A stretch of DNA of 64,000 nt from Selaginella tamariscina. Taxonomy: Eukaryota > Streptophyta > Lycopodiopsida > Selaginellales > Selaginellaceae. The translations under genes and the position numbers were made by a program. The notes beneath the pieces are model-generated. The model was not told where the DNA came from. It saw only the letters and a program-made list of their open reading frames with translations, and did no database searches. Positions 62,032-64,000 of this stretch are shown here, in pieces. Where the stretch lies: assembly GCA_003024785.1 (NCBI GenBank), contig PUQB01000033.1:713170-777169 (forward strand). The letters run 5' to 3'. Every line of letters begins with the position of its first letter. Position 1 is the first letter of the stretch.

Positions 62032-62036
62032 ATTAT

Positions 62037-62781
62037 CTCCTTGTGGTATCAGTCTTCATTCTAAAGGTTAATCGTCCTCCTCACCGTCCTCCACAAACTG
62101 ATGTCCAAGTTCCTATGTTTGTGCTTCCTCCGATCTTCTCCTATGTGACCTAGACCTCTTCTTGGGCTTCACCAGTAACATAGCATCAAAATTACAAGTA
62201 TCGAAGATGTTATCTAAAAGGCCTAACCAAAAAGCTATCTGATACAAAATAGGAAATTCTTATCCTTACTTTTAGGGGTTGTGTAGAGTTTGAAGATCAT
62301 GTTGCAAAACTTACTACGGCCAGTTCCCTCCAATCTACCTTCCTACCCCGCTCACTTGAATAATAAGCATACCCGATTTTCTTGTTGAACCATGTTGGTG
62401 TCCTTTGGAAAAATGCAATTGTGATAGCCTTAAATGACTCTTGTGCTCTTAATATAACACAGATGTTGGTGCTGCATTGGAAGTCTTTTGCTTCTGTAGG
62501 AACCTATTGTATTGATTGGTGTATGCATGAATGTATGTTTGAATGTGTGAAACCATCTTGAAACACCTCAGGCTGTGGTAATTCAATACATCTTAATGAG
62601 CTTACCGGTGAATATGAATGCAGCTCCATGTAATTCCAACGCTTTGAGTTGTGTACATATGCCTTAATTGCCTTATTAACTAAGTGTTTTTCATGTTCGT
62701 TCAATCGCTTGTGCGTGTTGAAAATACCACTCCAATTGTTGCTGTTGTATCCATTCTTGAATGTTGTGATAAGTGGGCCAC
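62037..62781. other. Region between the chromovirus and the solo LTR
   Basis: A minus-strand frame near 62600-62780 reads PLITTFKNGYNSNNWSGIFN then THKRLNEHEKHLVNKAIKAY, exon-like but not recognised. The solo LTR interrupts it at the upstream end. It may be a remnant of a host gene or older transposon. Confidence 0.35.
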
Positions 62782-63520
62782 TGTCACGACCCAATACAGG
62801 ATACAGGATTCCGGATATAGGATACAGAATATAGGATATGCCTGCAGAATATTCCTACAGGATATACCTATATGATATTCCTAGAGGATATGCCTACAGG
62901 ATATTCCTACAAAGATATACTACAGGATATGCCTAGAGGATAAGGGACATGTGGACTCGTTTTAGCCTCCGCATGCATATAGCCACTTTTAGATGCATGT
63001 AACCACTTTTAACACTCATGCCTAGATTAGCTCTTGGAGTTATGAATATAAAAGCTCCGACTTAATTGTTGTAACAATCAGTTACTATTAACACCAGTCT
63101 TTCTATGATCAATCTTGTCTTGTCTTGTTCTTATCTTGCTCCTTATTTCCTGTTCTCTCCTTGTCTCGCTCCTGGATCCTGTCCTGCTCCTGTCTCACTC
63201 ATGGATCTTGTCCTGCTCCTATCTTGCTCCTGGATCCTGTCCTACTCATGACTCCTGAGTTCCTGGTTCCTGTCATGTTCCTTGTCCTACTCTTGAGTTC
63301 CTAGTTCATGTCCTGCTCCTTGTCCTACTCATGAGTTCCTAGTTCCTGTCATGCTCCTTGTCCTGCTCCTGAGTTCTTAATTCCTGTCCTGCTCCTAAGT
63401 TCCTAATTCCTGTCCTGCTCCCGTCATACTCCTTGTCCTACTCTTTGTCCTGCTCCTGAGTTAAGCTTCCTTGTTTTCGGAGTCCTGCTCATTTCCTTGT
63501 TCCTGGATCGTGGCATGACA
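62782..63520 (+). mobile_element. Solo LTR of the same chromovirus family, opposite orientation
   Basis: It runs TGTCACGACCC to GGCATGACA, with GGCCAC duplicated on both sides (62776-62781 and 63521-63526). TATAAAAG at 63047-63054 is followed 32 bp later by CAGTTACTATTAA (63079-63091). It is longer than the other LTRs because U5 holds an expanded CCTGCTCCTGAGTTCCT(G/A) array (about 63120-63500). No internal element sequence is attached. Confidence 0.88.
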
Positions 63521-64000
63521 GGCCACACGGTATAGAATTGGGGAGACCTCTATGGTGGGTTCAGACTATGACTCCAGCTATGGCCCTGTAAATGATTTGC
63601 TCCCAACATCGGTGCAATAATCCTCTGGAAAAAGAAGAAAAAGAAAATGGAAACTTAATAGGGTCTCTTTTGCACCACTGCCCCTTTTTATCACCACTAT
63701 ATTATATCTTGCCAGATATTTCATAACGGTCCACTTGTCACCCTCTGATTTGTCCATTGTAATAATGACTTGGTTTTCAATAGATTTTGCAACGGATATT
63801 TCGTTGTTAGATATTGTGAACCTTGATTTCCTCTGCTCGTCAGAAATTGTGTCACACTCAGTGTGAGTTGTTTTGTGTATATTCTTGAAAAGATTATCCT
63901 CCAGACATGAATGTTCTTTTCTTCATGTTCATCTTCGTCATTATCAATGTGTCCTTCCTATATATGGTCTTCTTTTGATTATTTTTTCGGCCTTCTTCCA
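63521..64000. other. Flank with an unrecognised minus-strand frame
   Basis: On the minus strand, about 63655-63840 reads RKSRFTISNNEISVAKSIEN then QVIITMDKSEGDKWTVMKYL. This looks like coding sequence, but I recognise no family. It continues toward the right window edge region. Confidence 0.3.

Larger units (their letters stand above)
56009..62036 (-). mobile_element. Full-length Ty3/gypsy chromovirus with 5-bp target duplication
   Basis: The element runs on the minus strand from the 5' LTR (61572-62031) to the 3' LTR (56014-56493). LTR ends are the inverted pair TGTCA/TGACA. Flanking ATTAT occurs at 56009-56013 and 62032-62036. Gag, protease, reverse transcriptase, RNase H, integrase and a chromodomain occur in this order. 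Frame breaks (for example near 58822 between RLREHG and LEKCFF) interrupt pol. The reverse transcriptase signature [20 protein letters not shown] resembles fungal/vertebrate Tf1-sushi elements more than the usual plant Tekay or Reina types. Confidence 0.93.

Noticed and set aside
1..64000. tRNA, rRNA or riboswitch genes
   Set aside because: I saw no cloverleaf with A/B boxes or rRNA-like segments by eye; a covariance search could change this.

Overview
The window looks like nuclear DNA of a land plant that still makes flagellated sperm: a bryophyte, lycophyte, fern or relative. Three things support this. The proteins are plant-type: 5-oxoprolinase, a PROPPIN of the ATG18 family, a DRP2 dynamin, a dephospho-CoA kinase with a C-terminal membrane segment, a STERILE APETALA homologue, a DA2/GW2-type RING ligase and a plastid-type bestrophin. 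Most genes carry AGGGTT/AAACCCTA telo-box motifs just upstream of the start codon. One gene encodes DRC11/IQCA1, a ciliary dynein regulatory complex subunit that seed plants without motile sperm should not need. I cannot name the species from sequence alone.

Layout. 1-26,024 is a gene-dense block. On the minus strand lie OXP1 (3' end outside the window), a small membrane/coiled-coil protein, DRC11, ATG18-type and DRP2. DRP2 is divergent from dephospho-CoA kinase on the plus strand. 26,025-33,678 is an AT-rich desert with degenerate repeats and one Ty3-like reverse transcriptase relic. A dual-specificity phosphatase lies at 33,679-34,494. 34,495-39,030 is AT-rich with an AT satellite, a telo-box cluster and uncertain exons. 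39,031-50,525 is a second gene block: SAP (-), CacyBP/SIP (-), an intronless CRN/RHS-like ATPase (-), DA2-like (+) and bestrophin (+). 50,526-64,000 is transposon-rich: a Merlin relic, a Harbinger relic, a full-length Ty3/gypsy chromovirus (56,014-62,031, minus strand) with target duplications, and a solo LTR of the same family in the opposite orientation.

The genes do not form one pathway; they are mostly housekeeping. Introns are small and many hold (GT)n/(GA)n/(CT)n/(TA)n microsatellites. Many exons carry single-base frame breaks, often in homopolymers, in several unrelated genes and between the two LTRs. I read these mainly as uncorrected indel errors, not as pseudogenes.

The most interesting signal is in the chromovirus. 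Its presumed primer-binding site is perfectly complementary over 13 nt to the predicted 5' end of its own transcript. This is the arrangement of self-priming Tf1/sushi-type elements, not of tRNA-primed plant chromoviruses, and its reverse transcriptase also looks fungal/vertebrate-like.
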